NCBI RefSeq assembly: GCF_014323665.1
Contig: NZ_JABVEB010000008.1
Span: 37,798 to 101,797 of the forward strand
From: Actinomadura sp. HBU206391
GTDB lineage: Bacteria > Actinomycetota > Actinomycetes > Streptosporangiales > Streptosporangiaceae
Reading direction: 5' to 3'
Length of the DNA: 64,000 bases
The translations under genes were made by a program, and so were the position numbers. The notes below the pieces were generated by a model. That model was not told where the DNA came from. It was given only the letters and a program-made list of their open reading frames with translations, and did not search any database. Below, piece by piece: positions 37,154-46,347 of this stretch (positions within the stretch are counted from its first letter, which is position 1; each line of letters starts with the position of its first letter).

Positions 37154-37494
37154 TGAGCCCAGATCTGCTCGACGCGACGTTCGCCGCGCTGGCCGATCCG
37201 ACGCGGCGGGCGATCCTCGCGCGGCTGACGTCGGGCGAGGCCACGGTGACGGAGTTGGCCGCGCCGTTCGACATGAGCCAGCCGGCCATCTCCAAGCACC
37301 TCAAGGTGCTGGAGCGTGCCGGCCTGGTCTCGCGCGGTCGCGACGCGCAGCGGCGGCCGTGCCGGCTCGAAGCGCGCCCGCTCAAGGTCGCCACCGACTG
37401 GCTCGAGACCTATCGGGGCTACTGGGAGGAGAGCTACCAGCGCCTCGACACGCTGCTCGACGAGCTCAAGGCCACCGGTGGGGCCGGCGAGTGA
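37153..37494 (+). CDS. ArsR-family regulator
   Basis: 113 aa from ATG 37153 (AGAGG 6 nt upstream). Winged helix: FAALADPTRRAILARLTSGE, ATVTELAAPFDMSQPAISKH, LKVLERAGLVSRGRD. It has no Cys metal-binding motif such as ELCVCDL, so it is not an arsenic or metal sensor. It is the subgroup paired with AHSA1/SRPBCC proteins and VOC enzymes. First gene of a three-gene operon. Confidence 0.9.
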   Translation: MSPDLLDATFAALADPTRRAILARLTSGEATVTELAAPFDMSQPAISKHLKVLERAGLVSRGRDAQRRPCRLEARPLKVATDWLETYRGYWEESYQRLDTLLDELKATGGAGE

Positions 37495-37513
37495 GAGGCG
37501 ATCGGGGTCGTTC

Positions 37514-37993
37514 ATGAGCGACAGTGGATCCCTGACGGTGATGACGCCCACGGACCGCGAAATCGTGCTGACCCGGGCGTTCGCCGCACCCCGCCGCATG
37601 GTGTTCGACGCGTTCACCAAGCCGGAGCTGCTCGAGCGCTGGTTCGGTGCGCGCGGCTGGAACCTCGTCGTCTGCGAGGTCGACCTGCGTACCGGCGGCA
37701 CTTGGCGCTTCGTGTCCCGCGGCCCGGGCGGCGCGGAGATGGGCCACGGCGGTGTCTACCGCGTGGTCCTGCCGCCGGGCCGCCTGGTCTACACCGAGCT
37801 GTACGACGACCAGTCGTACCCGGGCGAATCGCTGATCACCCACGAGTTCGTCGAGCGGAACGGCGTGACCACGCTGACCAGCACGGTGCTGTACGCGTCG
37901 AAGGAGGGCCGCGACACCGTGCTCAGGTATCCCATGGAGCGCGGCGTTACCGAGGGCTACGACCGCCTCTCCGAGCTGCTTCGGACGCGCTGA
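37514..37993 (+). CDS. SRPBCC/AHSA1-domain protein
   Basis: 159 aa from ATG 37514, 19 nt after the ArsR stop. Classic AHSA1 pattern: LTRAFAAPRRMVFDAFTKPE, LLERWFGARGW, GGTWRFVSRGPGG, GESLITHEFVERNGVTTLTS. A helix-grip fold that binds a hydrophobic ligand. In this operon type its role is unknown, although the coupling to an ArsR regulator is very common. Confidence 0.92.
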   Translation: MSDSGSLTVMTPTDREIVLTRAFAAPRRMVFDAFTKPELLERWFGARGWNLVVCEVDLRTGGTWRFVSRGPGGAEMGHGGVYRVVLPPGRLVYTELYDDQSYPGESLITHEFVERNGVTTLTSTVLYASKEGRDTVLRYPMERGVTEGYDRLSELLRTR

Positions 37994-38082
37994 AGGCGAA
38001 TCAGAAGGACGCTCGAGCCGATGGTCTGACCGGCTGTCGGTGGTCTGGCCGACTAGAAATTGAACAGGGACGGAGACGCATC

Positions 38083-38490
38083 ATGAACTGGACGCTGGAA
38101 GTGGTCGTGGTTCCCGTATCGGACGTGGACCGCGCCAAGGCGTTCTACGCCGAGCAACTCGGCTTCAATGTGGACCACGACACCAGGGTCAACGATGAGA
38201 CCCGCTTCGTTCAGCTGACCCCTCCGGGGTCCGGCTGCTCGATCGTCGTCGGAGAAGGGATCGGGCGGGACATGCCGCCGGGCTCGCTCCAGGGTCTGCA
38301 GTTGGTGGTGCCGGACATCAACGAAGCGCGTGCCCAGCTCGTCGAGCGAGGAGTGGAGGCCGGCGAGGTACAGGTCATCGGCGAGAACCCGAGGCCGGTG
38401 GAGAACCCTCTCGACAACGTCGGGTTCTTCTTCTTCAGCGATCCGGACGGCAACGGCTGGGCCGTACAGCAGATATCCGACCGCGCCTAG
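38083..38490 (+). CDS. VOC-family (glyoxalase/bleomycin-resistance fold) protein
   Basis: 135 aa from ATG 38083 with GGAG upstream. One VOC unit pair: VVVVPVSDVDRAKAFYAEQL, GFNVDHDTRV, then GLQLVVPDINEARAQLVERG and FFFFSDPDGNGWAVQQI. Possible metal ligands are few (no clear His at the first position), so it may be a binding protein and not an enzyme. Last gene of the arsR operon, 89 bp after the AHSA1 gene. Confidence 0.88.
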   Translation: MNWTLEVVVVPVSDVDRAKAFYAEQLGFNVDHDTRVNDETRFVQLTPPGSGCSIVVGEGIGRDMPPGSLQGLQLVVPDINEARAQLVERGVEAGEVQVIGENPRPVENPLDNVGFFFFSDPDGNGWAVQQISDRA

Positions 38491-38580
38491 GCGGCTGTCC
38501 GCGCTGTCGCGGCATGACAGGGCCTTCGCGCTCTGGTGAGGAACGCCGGACGGGCCGTCCGGAGCGGCATGCTCCGTACG

Positions 38581-38626
38581 GCCCGTGCTTCGGGTGCCCG
38601 TGCTTCGGGTGGCCCGTGCTTCGGGT
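38581..38626. repeat. Three tandem 15-bp hairpin-forming repeats
   Basis: GCCCGTGCTTCGGGT occurs at 38581-38595, 38596-38610 and 38612-38626 (one extra G before the third). Each unit can fold as CCCG-TGCTT-CGGG. It lies after the VOC gene, where transcripts from both sides end, so it may act as a compound terminator. Confidence 0.65.
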
Positions 38627-38633
38627 AGAACGT

Positions 38634-38753
38634 TCAGTGCCGGCCGGGGAGGTGCCGGAAGGCCAGCACTGCGGTGGCCAGGACGATGGTGGCCGTGATC
38701 AGCACGCCGAGGTCGGCGCCGTCCGGACCTGGGTCCCGGCGTCGGGCCGTGGC
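38634..38753 (-). pseudogene. Fragment resembling the C-terminal membrane segment of a transporter
   Basis: Minus-strand reading gives GADLGVLITATIVLATAVLA then FRHLPGRH and a stop, like the end of an ABC-2 permease. It begins right after the globin stop codon and stays in the same frame, with no start codon of its own. It is either a decayed gene end or chance. Low confidence. Confidence 0.35.
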
Positions 38754-39203
38754 CTACTCGGATGAAGCGGGCCAGTCCCAGTGCGGGACTTCGCGTAGCG
38801 GGTGCAGTTGGTCGTCGGTTTCGGCGTGAGAATTCTGCATGGCGACCTGTGAGCCGAACTCGACGTGAGAGAGCAGCGCCTCCCGGAACGGCCGGTCGGC
38901 CGGCAACTCGGCTCGATCGGCGGCCGCCATGTACAACTCGACGAACCGCTGACGCTGCGCTTCGGTGATCTGCAAACCCCGGTGCACTTTGATCAGCAGC
39001 GGAAATCCGCCCATGTCCTGGGAGAACGTATCGGGGCCGCCGAAGGTCTCGGCGGTGAAGGCCGTCAGGTGCGCGACGTGATCGGGGCGGCCGGCACCGA
39101 ACAGCGGCTGCAGTAGCGGGTCTGACAGCACGCTGCCGTAGAAGATGTCGATGAATCGGTGAAGGCCGTCGTATCCACCGGCATGCTCGAAAAGACTCGC
39201 CAT
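38754..39203 (-). CDS. Group II truncated haemoglobin
   Basis: 149 aa from ATG 39203 (MASLFEHAGGYDGLHRFIDI). Globin landmarks: FIDIFYGSVLSDPLLQPLFG, HVAHLTAFTAETFGGP, proximal His in IKVHRGLQITEAQRQRF, and the Glu/His-rich end. The G8 position, Trp in most group II globins, reads Phe here (RFVELY). The family binds oxygen and detoxifies NO or peroxides. No ribosome site is visible; TAATGCTGTAATC just upstream holds a GTAAT direct repeat that could be a promoter element. Single-gene unit. Confidence 0.88.
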   Translation of the reverse strand: MASLFEHAGGYDGLHRFIDIFYGSVLSDPLLQPLFGAGRPDHVAHLTAFTAETFGGPDTFSQDMGGFPLLIKVHRGLQITEAQRQRFVELYMAAADRAELPADRPFREALLSHVEFGSQVAMQNSHAETDDQLHPLREVPHWDWPASSE

Positions 39204-39408
39204 GATTACAGCATTACATATATGCAGGTGCGCTCGCCAGATCTTGCTCATCACAGCGACGGATCAGGGCGAGCGGAGGTGGCCTACGCCTGCCTCTGCT
39301 CGGAGGGCCTCCTCCTGACGGCCGCGCCGCCGGATGCTCGCCGGCGGCGGGGGCGAGGTGGAAAACCCTACTAAAAAAACGGTGGATACCTCCGTGGCCC
39401 TGCCATGA

Positions 39409-40176
39409 ATGGGTCGATTCAATGACGGAGTGAGCTTTAAAGAAAGCGTTCTTGACGACGTTGTCCGGGTCGAATCGCTGGTGAAGAGTTACTCGTCCGC
39501 GGTCGGCGCGGTTCCCGTGCTACGGGGCCTGACCCTCGGATTTCCCCGTCACCGGCTCACCGCGGTGATGGGTCCCTCCGGCTCGGGCAAATCCACCCTC
39601 TTGCACTGCGCGGCGGGACTGGACCGGCCGACCTCGGGCCGCGTCACGCTGGGCGGCACCGACCTGGGCACGGCGAGCCGGCGGACGCTCAGCCGGATCC
39701 ATCGGCGGCGAATCGGCTTTGTCTTCCAGTCCTTCAACCTGCTGCCCATGCTGACCGCCGCAGAGAACATCGCGCTGCCGCTGCGCCTGGCCGGTCAACG
39801 GCCACGGCACGAGCACATCGCGGGCCTCCTGGACCAGATCGGGCTGGCAGGCCTCGCCGGTCGCCGGCCGGCCGGGCTTTCCGGTGGCCAGCAACAGCGC
39901 GTGGCGATCGCGCGAGCGCTCGCGGTCAAACCCGATGTGGTCTTCGCCGACGAGCCGACCGGTGCTCTGGACGGAGTGTCGAGCCGTCAGGTACTGGACC
40001 TGCTGCGGGCCGCGGTCGACCGGTACGCGCAGAGCGTGGTGATGGTGACCCACGATCCGGTGGCCGCCTCCCGTGCCGACTCGGTGATCTTCCTCGTCGA
40101 CGGGCAGGTCCGCGACACCCTGGATCACCCGACCGTCGAGGACGTGTCGGCACGGGTCGGCAGGTGGGACCGATGA
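39409..40176 (+). CDS. ABC transporter ATP-binding protein (MacB/LolD type)
   Basis: 255 aa from ATG 39409; GTG 39430 is an alternative and neither has a strong ribosome site. Walker [11 protein letters not shown]-loop [12 protein letters not shown], signature [15 protein letters not shown], Walker [14 protein letters not shown] and switch His in MVTHDPVAA. Its stop overlaps the next start (ATGA). With the FtsX-type permease it forms an exporter, often for antimicrobial peptides or lipid-like molecules, and a two-component system faces it from the far side. Confidence 0.92.
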   Translation: MGRFNDGVSFKESVLDDVVRVESLVKSYSSAVGAVPVLRGLTLGFPRHRLTAVMGPSGSGKSTLLHCAAGLDRPTSGRVTLGGTDLGTASRRTLSRIHRRRIGFVFQSFNLLPMLTAAENIALPLRLAGQRPRHEHIAGLLDQIGLAGLAGRRPAGLSGGQQQRVAIARALAVKPDVVFADEPTGALDGVSSRQVLDLLRAAVDRYAQSVVMVTHDPVAASRADSVIFLVDGQVRDTLDHPTVEDVSARVGRWDR

Positions 40177-42164
40177 TGGCGGCGCTGGGCGTGAAGTCCA
40201 TGCGGCACTACAAGCCCTTGTTCGCCGGCGCCATCGCGGCGATGGTGCTGGGAGTCACGCTCATCGGAGTGACCGCGACCATTCTGTCCTCCGCGTGGAG
40301 CCTGTCGTCGTCGACGGCCGGCGCCGCCGTGACGCTCGGCGGGCACACCTACCACCGCGACGCCTCGGACATGCAGGGCATCACCACGGTCCTGGCGCTG
40401 AGCGCGGTCGTGTCCGGCTTCATGACGATCATGGTCGTCGCGGGCACCTTCGCCTTCTCCATCGCGCTGCGCAGGCGGGACCTCGGATTGCTGCGCCTGG
40501 TCGGTGCGTCCGGAATGCAGATCCGGTGCATGGTGCTCGGTGAGGCCGTGGCCGTGGCGGTGCCGACCGCGGCGATCGGTTGCGTGATCGCCGCGGTGGT
40601 GACGCCGCCGACGGTGCACGCGCTGAACCGGCGCGGGCTCAGCCCGGTGCCGTTGCCGGAGCGTGCGGCCGTGGGCCCGCTGCTCTTCGCGTACGGCGCC
40701 GGTCTGCTTCTGGCGGTGCTCGCCGCCCTCGTGGCGTCACAGAGGGCCGCCCGGGTCCGCCCCGTCGAGGCGCTGCGGGACGCCGCCCTCGACGCGAACA
40801 TCATGACCAGGGGCCGGTGCGCCGTCGGAGTGCTGACGCTGGCCGCCGGAATCACGATGATGAGCACGGCGCCCGGGGCCGGCGCGGCGAACGTGACCCC
40901 ATTGGTCATCTTCGGGACGTTCGCGCTGACCATCTCTGCGATCACGCTGGGGCCGGTCTACCTGCCCTGGCTCACCCGGCTGTTCGGCCTGCCCGGCCAC
41001 CTGCCGGCCGGCCTCGCAGGCCGGCTCGCGGTCGCCGTCGTGACGACCTCACGCCGGCGCACCAGTTCGCTCGTGGCCCCGATGCTCAGCATCACCGCGG
41101 TGGTCGGAATCATGCTGGGCGTCATGATGACCAGCGACGCCACCGGCAGAGCGGACCGGCTCGCGCGCAGCCAGGGCCAGGTCGTGGTCGAGCCAGCGGA
41201 CGGGACGGGGTTGGACGAGGAGACGCTGCGCCGCGTCGCCACCGCGCCGGGCGTGCGGGCCGTGTCGGCGCCGGCTCCGCTGAAGGTCGCCTTCGCCACC
41301 GCGAGCGGCGAGGGAGGGCCCGGCCGGCCGCCGGGCTCGGGTGTCGCGACGGCCGCCGCACTCGACCTGCCGGCCCTGGCCGCGGTCCAACGGATAACAG
41401 CGGTGGAGGGCCGCATATCGGCGCTGACCGGCGATCAGATCGCGATACGCCAGGGCTATGTGGACCTGTTCGGAGTGCATGCCGGTGACAGGCTGCGTCT
41501 CGGGTTCTTCGACGGGCGCACTGTCACCGCGACCGTCGCCACCGTCCTGCACGGCGACACGTCGATGCCGTGGGTCATGATCTCCCCCGCCCTGGCCGGT
41601 GACCAGGCCGCAGCCCCGGCGCACGCGATCGTCAGGCTGGACGGCTCGTCCGGCGACCTCGCCACCACGGCGCAGATCACCCGCGCCGCGGGACCAGACA
41701 CGGTGCGCGTGGTGCCGATCTCGCACTGGCGCCAGAGCGACGCGAGCGTTCAGGACCGCCTTCAGCACGTCGTCGTCTTCATCCTGGCCGGCCCCGCCTC
41801 GATCTTCGCATTGATCGCGGTCGCCGGAACCCTGGTGATGGCGTTCAGCGGACGCAGGCGGGAGATCGCCGGCCTGGTCCTGCTCGGCGTGTCCACCGGC
41901 GCCATACGACGGATGGTCGCCCTGGAGGCACTCCTCGTGACGATCACCGGCATCGGGCTGGCAGGGCTGTTCGTCGGCCTAGGCCTGACCGGCTACCACA
42001 CGGCGCTGAAGGGCGATTTCCTCGCCACCGCGATCCAGGTGCCGTGGCTCGAACTGGGCGGCCTCGCCGGCGGGTGCCTGATCGTCTCGACCGTGACCAG
42101 CGTGGCCTCGGTGGGCCGTACGCTGCGCCGCCCGGCGATCGCCCTGGTGGGTCTGCGTGAGTAG
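40173..42164 (+). CDS. FtsX-like ABC permease
   Basis: 663 aa from ATG 40173, overlapping the ATPase stop by 4 nt. Two FtsX membrane units: AGAIAAMVLGVTLIGVTATI, GFMTIMVVAGTFAFSIALRR with the coupling motif RRRDLGLLRLVGASGMQIR, then VVFILAGPASIFALIAVAGT with GRRREIAGLVLLGVSTGAIR. A large outside domain (about residues 330-540) lies between. It is the MacB/BceB-like export or sensing half of the pair. Confidence 0.9.
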   Translation: MMAALGVKSMRHYKPLFAGAIAAMVLGVTLIGVTATILSSAWSLSSSTAGAAVTLGGHTYHRDASDMQGITTVLALSAVVSGFMTIMVVAGTFAFSIALRRRDLGLLRLVGASGMQIRCMVLGEAVAVAVPTAAIGCVIAAVVTPPTVHALNRRGLSPVPLPERAAVGPLLFAYGAGLLLAVLAALVASQRAARVRPVEALRDAALDANIMTRGRCAVGVLTLAAGITMMSTAPGAGAANVTPLVIFGTFALTISAITLGPVYLPWLTRLFGLPGHLPAGLAGRLAVAVVTTSRRRTSSLVAPMLSITAVVGIMLGVMMTSDATGRADRLARSQGQVVVEPADGTGLDEETLRRVATAPGVRAVSAPAPLKVAFATASGEGGPGRPPGSGVATAAALDLPALAAVQRITAVEGRISALTGDQIAIRQGYVDLFGVHAGDRLRLGFFDGRTVTATVATVLHGDTSMPWVMISPALAGDQAAAPAHAIVRLDGSSGDLATTAQITRAAGPDTVRVVPISHWRQSDASVQDRLQHVVVFILAGPASIFALIAVAGTLVMAFSGRRREIAGLVLLGVSTGAIRRMVALEALLVTITGIGLAGLFVGLGLTGYHTALKGDFLATAIQVPWLELGGLAGGCLIVSTVTSVASVGRTLRRPAIALVGLRE

Positions 42165-42219
42165 GAGTCGACCGCGAGACCGGATCACGCGGTGACGATC
42201 CGTCTCGGGCGGAACCGCG

Positions 42220-42870
42220 TCACGTGTCGCCCTCCAAGTATCGCAGCACCGCCAGTACCCGCCGGTTGTCGGCGCAGGACTTCTCCAGGCCGAGCTTGGC
42301 GAAGATGTTGCCGACATGCTTCTCGACGGCGCCGTCGGAGACGCTGAGCCTCTGTGCGACGGCGCTGTTGGTACGCCCTTCGGCCATGAGCGCCAGCACC
42401 GCGTACTCGCGCGGGCTCAGGGCCGCGAGGCTGTCGGTGCGCCGGCCGGCTCCGAGCCACTGCCGTACGACCTCGGGATCCAGCGCGGTGCCGCCCACCG
42501 CGATCCGTTCGAGCGCGTCGATGAACTCGTCGACGTCGGCGACCCGCTCCTTCAGCAGGTAGCCGATGCCACCCGTCCGCCCGGCCAGCAACTGGTCGGT
42601 GTACCGGGTCTCGATGTACTGGGAGAAGACCAGCACGCCCACCTCGGGCATCTCTGAGCGGAGCCGTACGGCGGCGCGCAGTCCTTCGTCGGTGTACGTG
42701 GGGGGCATCCGGATGTCGATCACGGTGACGTCGGGCCGGTGCTCGGCCACCGCGGCCAGCAGCGTCTCGGCGTCGCCGACGGCCGACACGACCTCATGGT
42801 CGCGGTCGACCAGCACCTCGACGAGACCGGCCCGGAGCACGGCCGAGTCCTCAGCGATCACGACGCGCAT
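42220..42870 (-). CDS. NarL/LuxR-family response regulator
   Basis: 216 aa. Receiver with phospho-acceptor Asp in VTVIDIRMPPTYTDEGL and Lys in YLLKERVAD; C-terminal LuxR HTH (LSPREYAVLALMAEGRTNSA, VAQRLSVSDGAVEKHVGNIF, AKLGLEKS). It follows the histidine kinase on the same strand after 28 nt. The convergent ABC/FtsX operon next to it is a likely target. Confidence 0.94.
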   Translation of the reverse strand: MRVVIAEDSAVLRAGLVEVLVDRDHEVVSAVGDAETLLAAVAEHRPDVTVIDIRMPPTYTDEGLRAAVRLRSEMPEVGVLVFSQYIETRYTDQLLAGRTGGIGYLLKERVADVDEFIDALERIAVGGTALDPEVVRQWLGAGRRTDSLAALSPREYAVLALMAEGRTNSAVAQRLSVSDGAVEKHVGNIFAKLGLEKSCADNRRVLAVLRYLEGDT

Positions 42871-42898
42871 TCGGGAACCTCCTGGTCGGTCGTATCCA

Positions 42899-44293
42899 TC
42901 ATGCTCTCGTGGGCAACTCGACGATCACTGTCGTCGGGCCGCCGGCCGGGCTGTCGAGCGTCACCCGGCCGTCGACCGACCGCACGCGCTCGGCGAGCCC
43001 GGCGAGGCCGGACCCGGAGCGGAAGGCGGCGCCGCCCCGACCGTCGTCGGTGACGCGCAGGCGGAGCAGCCCCGTACCGGTGACCGCGACATCGACATCG
43101 ACGGAGGCCTGGCGGGCGCCGCTGTGCTTGCCGACGTTCGTCAGCAACTCGGCGGCGCAGAAGTAGGCGATCGTCTCGATCGACGGCGACGGCCGGACCG
43201 GGATCTCCGCCGAGAGCGTCGTAGGGACGGCGCCGCGGGCGGTCAGAGTGGCCAGCGCCGCCGCCAGGCCGTTGTCGAGGATCGGAGGGTGGATGCCACG
43301 GGCGAGGTCGCGCAGTTCGACGATGGCCTCCATCGCCGTGGCGTGCGCCGACATGACAAGGTCACGGGCCCGGTCGATGTCGCCGCGGTCGGTGTCGGGG
43401 GACAGCTTCTGCGTCGCCAGGCTCAGCTTCATCGCGACGGCGACCATCCGGGCCTGCGCCCCGTCGTGCAGGTCGCGCTCGATGCGGCGCAGCCTGGCGG
43501 CCGCGTCGTCCACCACGGCGGCCCGGCTCTGCTCCAGGTCGCGAACCCGCTCGGTCAGGGAGATGGGCCCGAGCAGTCGGCGGATCAGCACTCTCTCCAC
43601 CATCAGCACCCCGTGCACCGCCCATGGGGCGAGCAACAACAGAAGGACGCCGAGGACGGACAGCAGCAGCGTCCGGGGCCAGGTGTCGAAGCGGAAATCG
43701 TCGTACTCGAGCACCGGCTGGTGCACAAGGCCGTTCAGGCCGCCGTCCGGGGAGTCCCCCCAGAGCCGCCAGAACACCGGGGCGAGCAGGAACTGCAGTC
43801 CGGCGAGCCGGAGCCCCGCCGCGAGAACGAAGCAGGCGACCGCCACGGGGAACTGCAGGAGGAGGAAGATCCGGGCCCGCCATCCCGCCGCGTCGCGCAG
43901 GCCGGATCTGAGCCACCCGAGGAGGCCGGGACCGTCGGCATGGAACCGGGCGGGCCCTTCGACGTTCAGCCGGAGCAGCCATCGGGCCGTCGCACGATGC
44001 AGGGCGCCCAGCCTGCGGGCGGTCAACGAGCCCGCGACGATCAGTGGCAGGCCGAGGAGGGTGGGCGACAGGACGATGCCGAGGACCAGCGACACGACGG
44101 TGAGCACGAACCCGAAGACGCCGAGCGGCAGCCGAAGCACGGCGTAGAGGAACTCGGCCCAGGTCCACAGGCTGAACGGCGAACGCAGAATACGCCCGGC
44201 CGTACGCGCGGCCACGGCACCCATCGGGAGACGGCCACGCGACCCTTCGAGCTCGATATTCGGTGTCCTCAATGCTTTTACCGTGCTAATCAT
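42899..44293 (-). CDS. Sensor histidine kinase with putative-sensor domain (HisKA_3)
   Basis: 464 aa if translated from ATG 44293; ATG 44224 is possible and neither has a good ribosome site. The N-terminal putative-sensor domain has four membrane segments (LPLGVFGFVLTVVSLVLGIV, LLQFPVAVACFVLAAGLRLA, LLLSVLGVLLLLLAPWAVHG among them). The phosphorylation site is RIERDLHDGAQARMVAVAM and the HATPase has AAELLTNVGKHSGA and TDDGRGGA. Partner of the response regulator that follows. It is divergent from the sigma-factor gene. Confidence 0.92.
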   Translation of the reverse strand: MISTVKALRTPNIELEGSRGRLPMGAVAARTAGRILRSPFSLWTWAEFLYAVLRLPLGVFGFVLTVVSLVLGIVLSPTLLGLPLIVAGSLTARRLGALHRATARWLLRLNVEGPARFHADGPGLLGWLRSGLRDAAGWRARIFLLLQFPVAVACFVLAAGLRLAGLQFLLAPVFWRLWGDSPDGGLNGLVHQPVLEYDDFRFDTWPRTLLLSVLGVLLLLLAPWAVHGVLMVERVLIRRLLGPISLTERVRDLEQSRAAVVDDAAARLRRIERDLHDGAQARMVAVAMKLSLATQKLSPDTDRGDIDRARDLVMSAHATAMEAIVELRDLARGIHPPILDNGLAAALATLTARGAVPTTLSAEIPVRPSPSIETIAYFCAAELLTNVGKHSGARQASVDVDVAVTGTGLLRLRVTDDGRGGAAFRSGSGLAGLAERVRSVDGRVTLDSPAGGPTTVIVELPTRA

Positions 44294-44453
44294 CCGTCAT
44301 CCCAGCCGCCGACGTCACCGAACCATCGAAGCGGGCGTTCAGCCGGCACCGGCGTCGCAGCGCCTTCACGGCGACACCGGCACCTACCTTGAACCAGGAG
44401 CGACCGCCGAGCGGGACCCGCGTCCGCGGAAAGTCGGTTCGCGACGCATAGCG

Positions 44454-45020
44454 ATGGCCGCCCAGAAGCGTCTGAGGGGTGACGGCACTTCGGAGGTGAC
44501 GAAGGATTCCACGGCGGAGCGACAGTTCCGTGAGTTCGTGGTGACGAGGTCCCCCGCGCTGATGCGCCTGGCCTATCTGCTCGCCGGCGGTGATCAGCAC
44601 GCGGCCGAGGACCTTCTGCAGATCGCGCTCGCCAAGACGGCCGCACGCTGGGCCGGAGTGGGGAACCCGGAGATGTACGTGCGGCGCGTGATGTACCGCC
44701 AGCAGGTCAACTCGTGGCGGCTCAGGTGGAGGCGGCGCGAGACCCAGGTCGCGGTGCTTCCCGATGAGGCGCGCGGCGATGACACGCCGGCCCTGGACCT
44801 GAAGGTCACAGTCCGCGGAGCTCTGGCCCGGATCACGCCGAGGCAACGTGCCGTACTGGTCCTGCGGTTCTTCGAGGACCTGCCCGAAGCGGAGGTCGCG
44901 CGCATGCTCGGCTGCAGCGTCGGCACGGTGCGCAGCACGACCCACCGCTCGCTCGCACGGTTGCGCGAGCTGGCTCCCGAACTCGACGAACAGAGGCCCG
45001 CCCGGGAGGTCCTGCAGTGA
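44454..45020 (+). CDS. SigE-family ECF RNA polymerase sigma factor
   Basis: 188 aa from ATG 44454, the first start that gives a normal-sized ECF factor; a GTG at 44496 is possible. Region 2 (FREFVVTRSPALMRLAYLLA, GGDQHAAEDLLQIALAKTAA) and region 4 (ITPRQRAVLVLRFFEDLPEA, EVARMLGCSVGTVRSTTHRS) fit the SigE family of actinomycete ECF factors. The next gene overlaps its stop and normally encodes a membrane-anchored regulator-like partner. Here that partner is broken. Confidence 0.9.
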   Translation: MAAQKRLRGDGTSEVTKDSTAERQFREFVVTRSPALMRLAYLLAGGDQHAAEDLLQIALAKTAARWAGVGNPEMYVRRVMYRQQVNSWRLRWRRRETQVAVLPDEARGDDTPALDLKVTVRGALARITPRQRAVLVLRFFEDLPEAEVARMLGCSVGTVRSTTHRSLARLRELAPELDEQRPAREVLQ

Positions 45021-46187
45021 AACTGGACATGCTCATCAAGAGCGCCTGCGATGACTGGTCCGCGGAGGCGCGGGTGCCCGCCGGCCTGGCCGACCGGGCG
45101 CTGCGGGGGCGCACCCGGCGGCGCTCCCTCAAGATCGTACTGGCCGCGGGTTCGGCGGCACTTCTCGTAGGGGCGGGAGTGGCGGTCGTCTCCGCGACCG
45201 GGCCGGAACGTCGGCCGCGATCCAGCCCGCGCCCCTGTCTTCGGACACGACGTTGCGCACCGATGTCGGCAATCCGTTTCCGCGCCGCCTCGTCGCCGCC
45301 GGGCACACCGCGGTGGCCGCCTACTCCACGGCCCGTACGCGGTCGTCGGGCGACGGTCCGAAGACGATCGAGTACACCTGGCATCTTTACGACCCGGCGT
45401 CGGGCATGTACGAGAGGACCCCCTGGGCGCATCTCGACGTCGCGCCCGGCATGCGCCAGGCGGCCGTGCTCGAAGGTCCGCTGCCGGCCTCCCGGGTCGG
45501 CGTTCTCGACATGAAGACGCAGAGGGTGACCCACTGGATTCCGGTCGGACACCCGGTCGGTGGTGTGTCCTGGTCACCGGACGGGCGCCGGCTGGTCCTG
45601 ACCGCCTACGACAAGAACCCCGATGTGATCGGCCCCGGCGATCCCGGTTCGTGCTCGAGGACCGGCTACTACGTCGTGGACGCCGCGTCCGGGCGCGGCA
45701 GCTTCCACACCCTGGCGCCGGACCCTGACAACTTCAACTCCCGGCAGGATCTCGGCTGGAGCAGGAGCGGGACGCTGATCTGGGCCCGACCGCGACCGTG
45801 CCCACGAAGGGCTTCTACGACCTGAACGGAAAAACGCGACCCGCGCCGCCGTACGAGGCCGAATACGACGGATACATGAGGGAAGCCGGACTTTCCCCGA
45901 ATGGCACCCTCCTGCCCAAGTTCGGGCCGAGACCCGGTCCCGCCGTCACCGTCACGAACGTGAAGACCGGCAAGGCCGTCGCGGTTCTGCCGATCCAACA
46001 GGCCTGGGCGTGGGCCGATGACAACCAACTGTTCGCGATCGGCTGCGACCCGAAGAAGTGCAGGGGCAAGGGGGAATTCCGCAACAGGCTCCTCCTGGTG
46101 AGCCTCGACGGCAAGATCACACCTCTCACCGGCTACCAGCGATCCGACCGGCTCGGCTCGTGGGACCCGCTGTTCACCCACCGCTGA
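45017..46187 (+). pseudogene. SigE-linked membrane/beta-propeller-like protein, broken by two frameshifts
   Basis: ATG 45017 overlaps the sigma-factor stop (ATGA-like coupling). Frame one gives the soluble N-terminus and a membrane helix (LKIVLAAGSAALLVGAGVAV). Near 45205-45225 the protein continues one frame over (AAIQPAPLSSDTTLRTDVGN, FPRRLVAAGHTAVAAY, VSWSPDGRRLVLT). Near 45785-45795 it shifts again (PTATVPTKGFYDLNGKTRP, VLPIQQAWAWADDNQLFAIG) and ends at 46187. Both shifts have the sense of a one-base loss. Joined, the product is a membrane-anchored protein with WD40/TolB-like strands typical of this locus. True decay or base-calling error cannot be told apart here. Confidence 0.82.
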
Positions 46188-46193
46188 GCCACG

Positions 46194-46234
46194 GAACCGC
46201 GGGTGCCGTTCCTCCGAGCCGGCACCCGCGGTTC
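46194..46234. terminator. 15-bp hairpin terminator
   Basis: GAACCGCGGGTGCCG and CGGCACCCGCGGTTC form a perfect 15-bp stem over an 11-nt loop, 6 nt after the stop of the broken SigE-linked gene. Followed by CGCGTTG, with no T-run. Confidence 0.8.
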
Positions 46235-46347
46235 GCGTTGACACCGAGGTAGGTGCCGTTGGGACGGGCGACTCCGAGGCTCACGAGGGAACCTGATGGG
46301 GGGCTCATAGATAATCCAGAACGGAACTACTTTGCTAGGCTAGGGGC

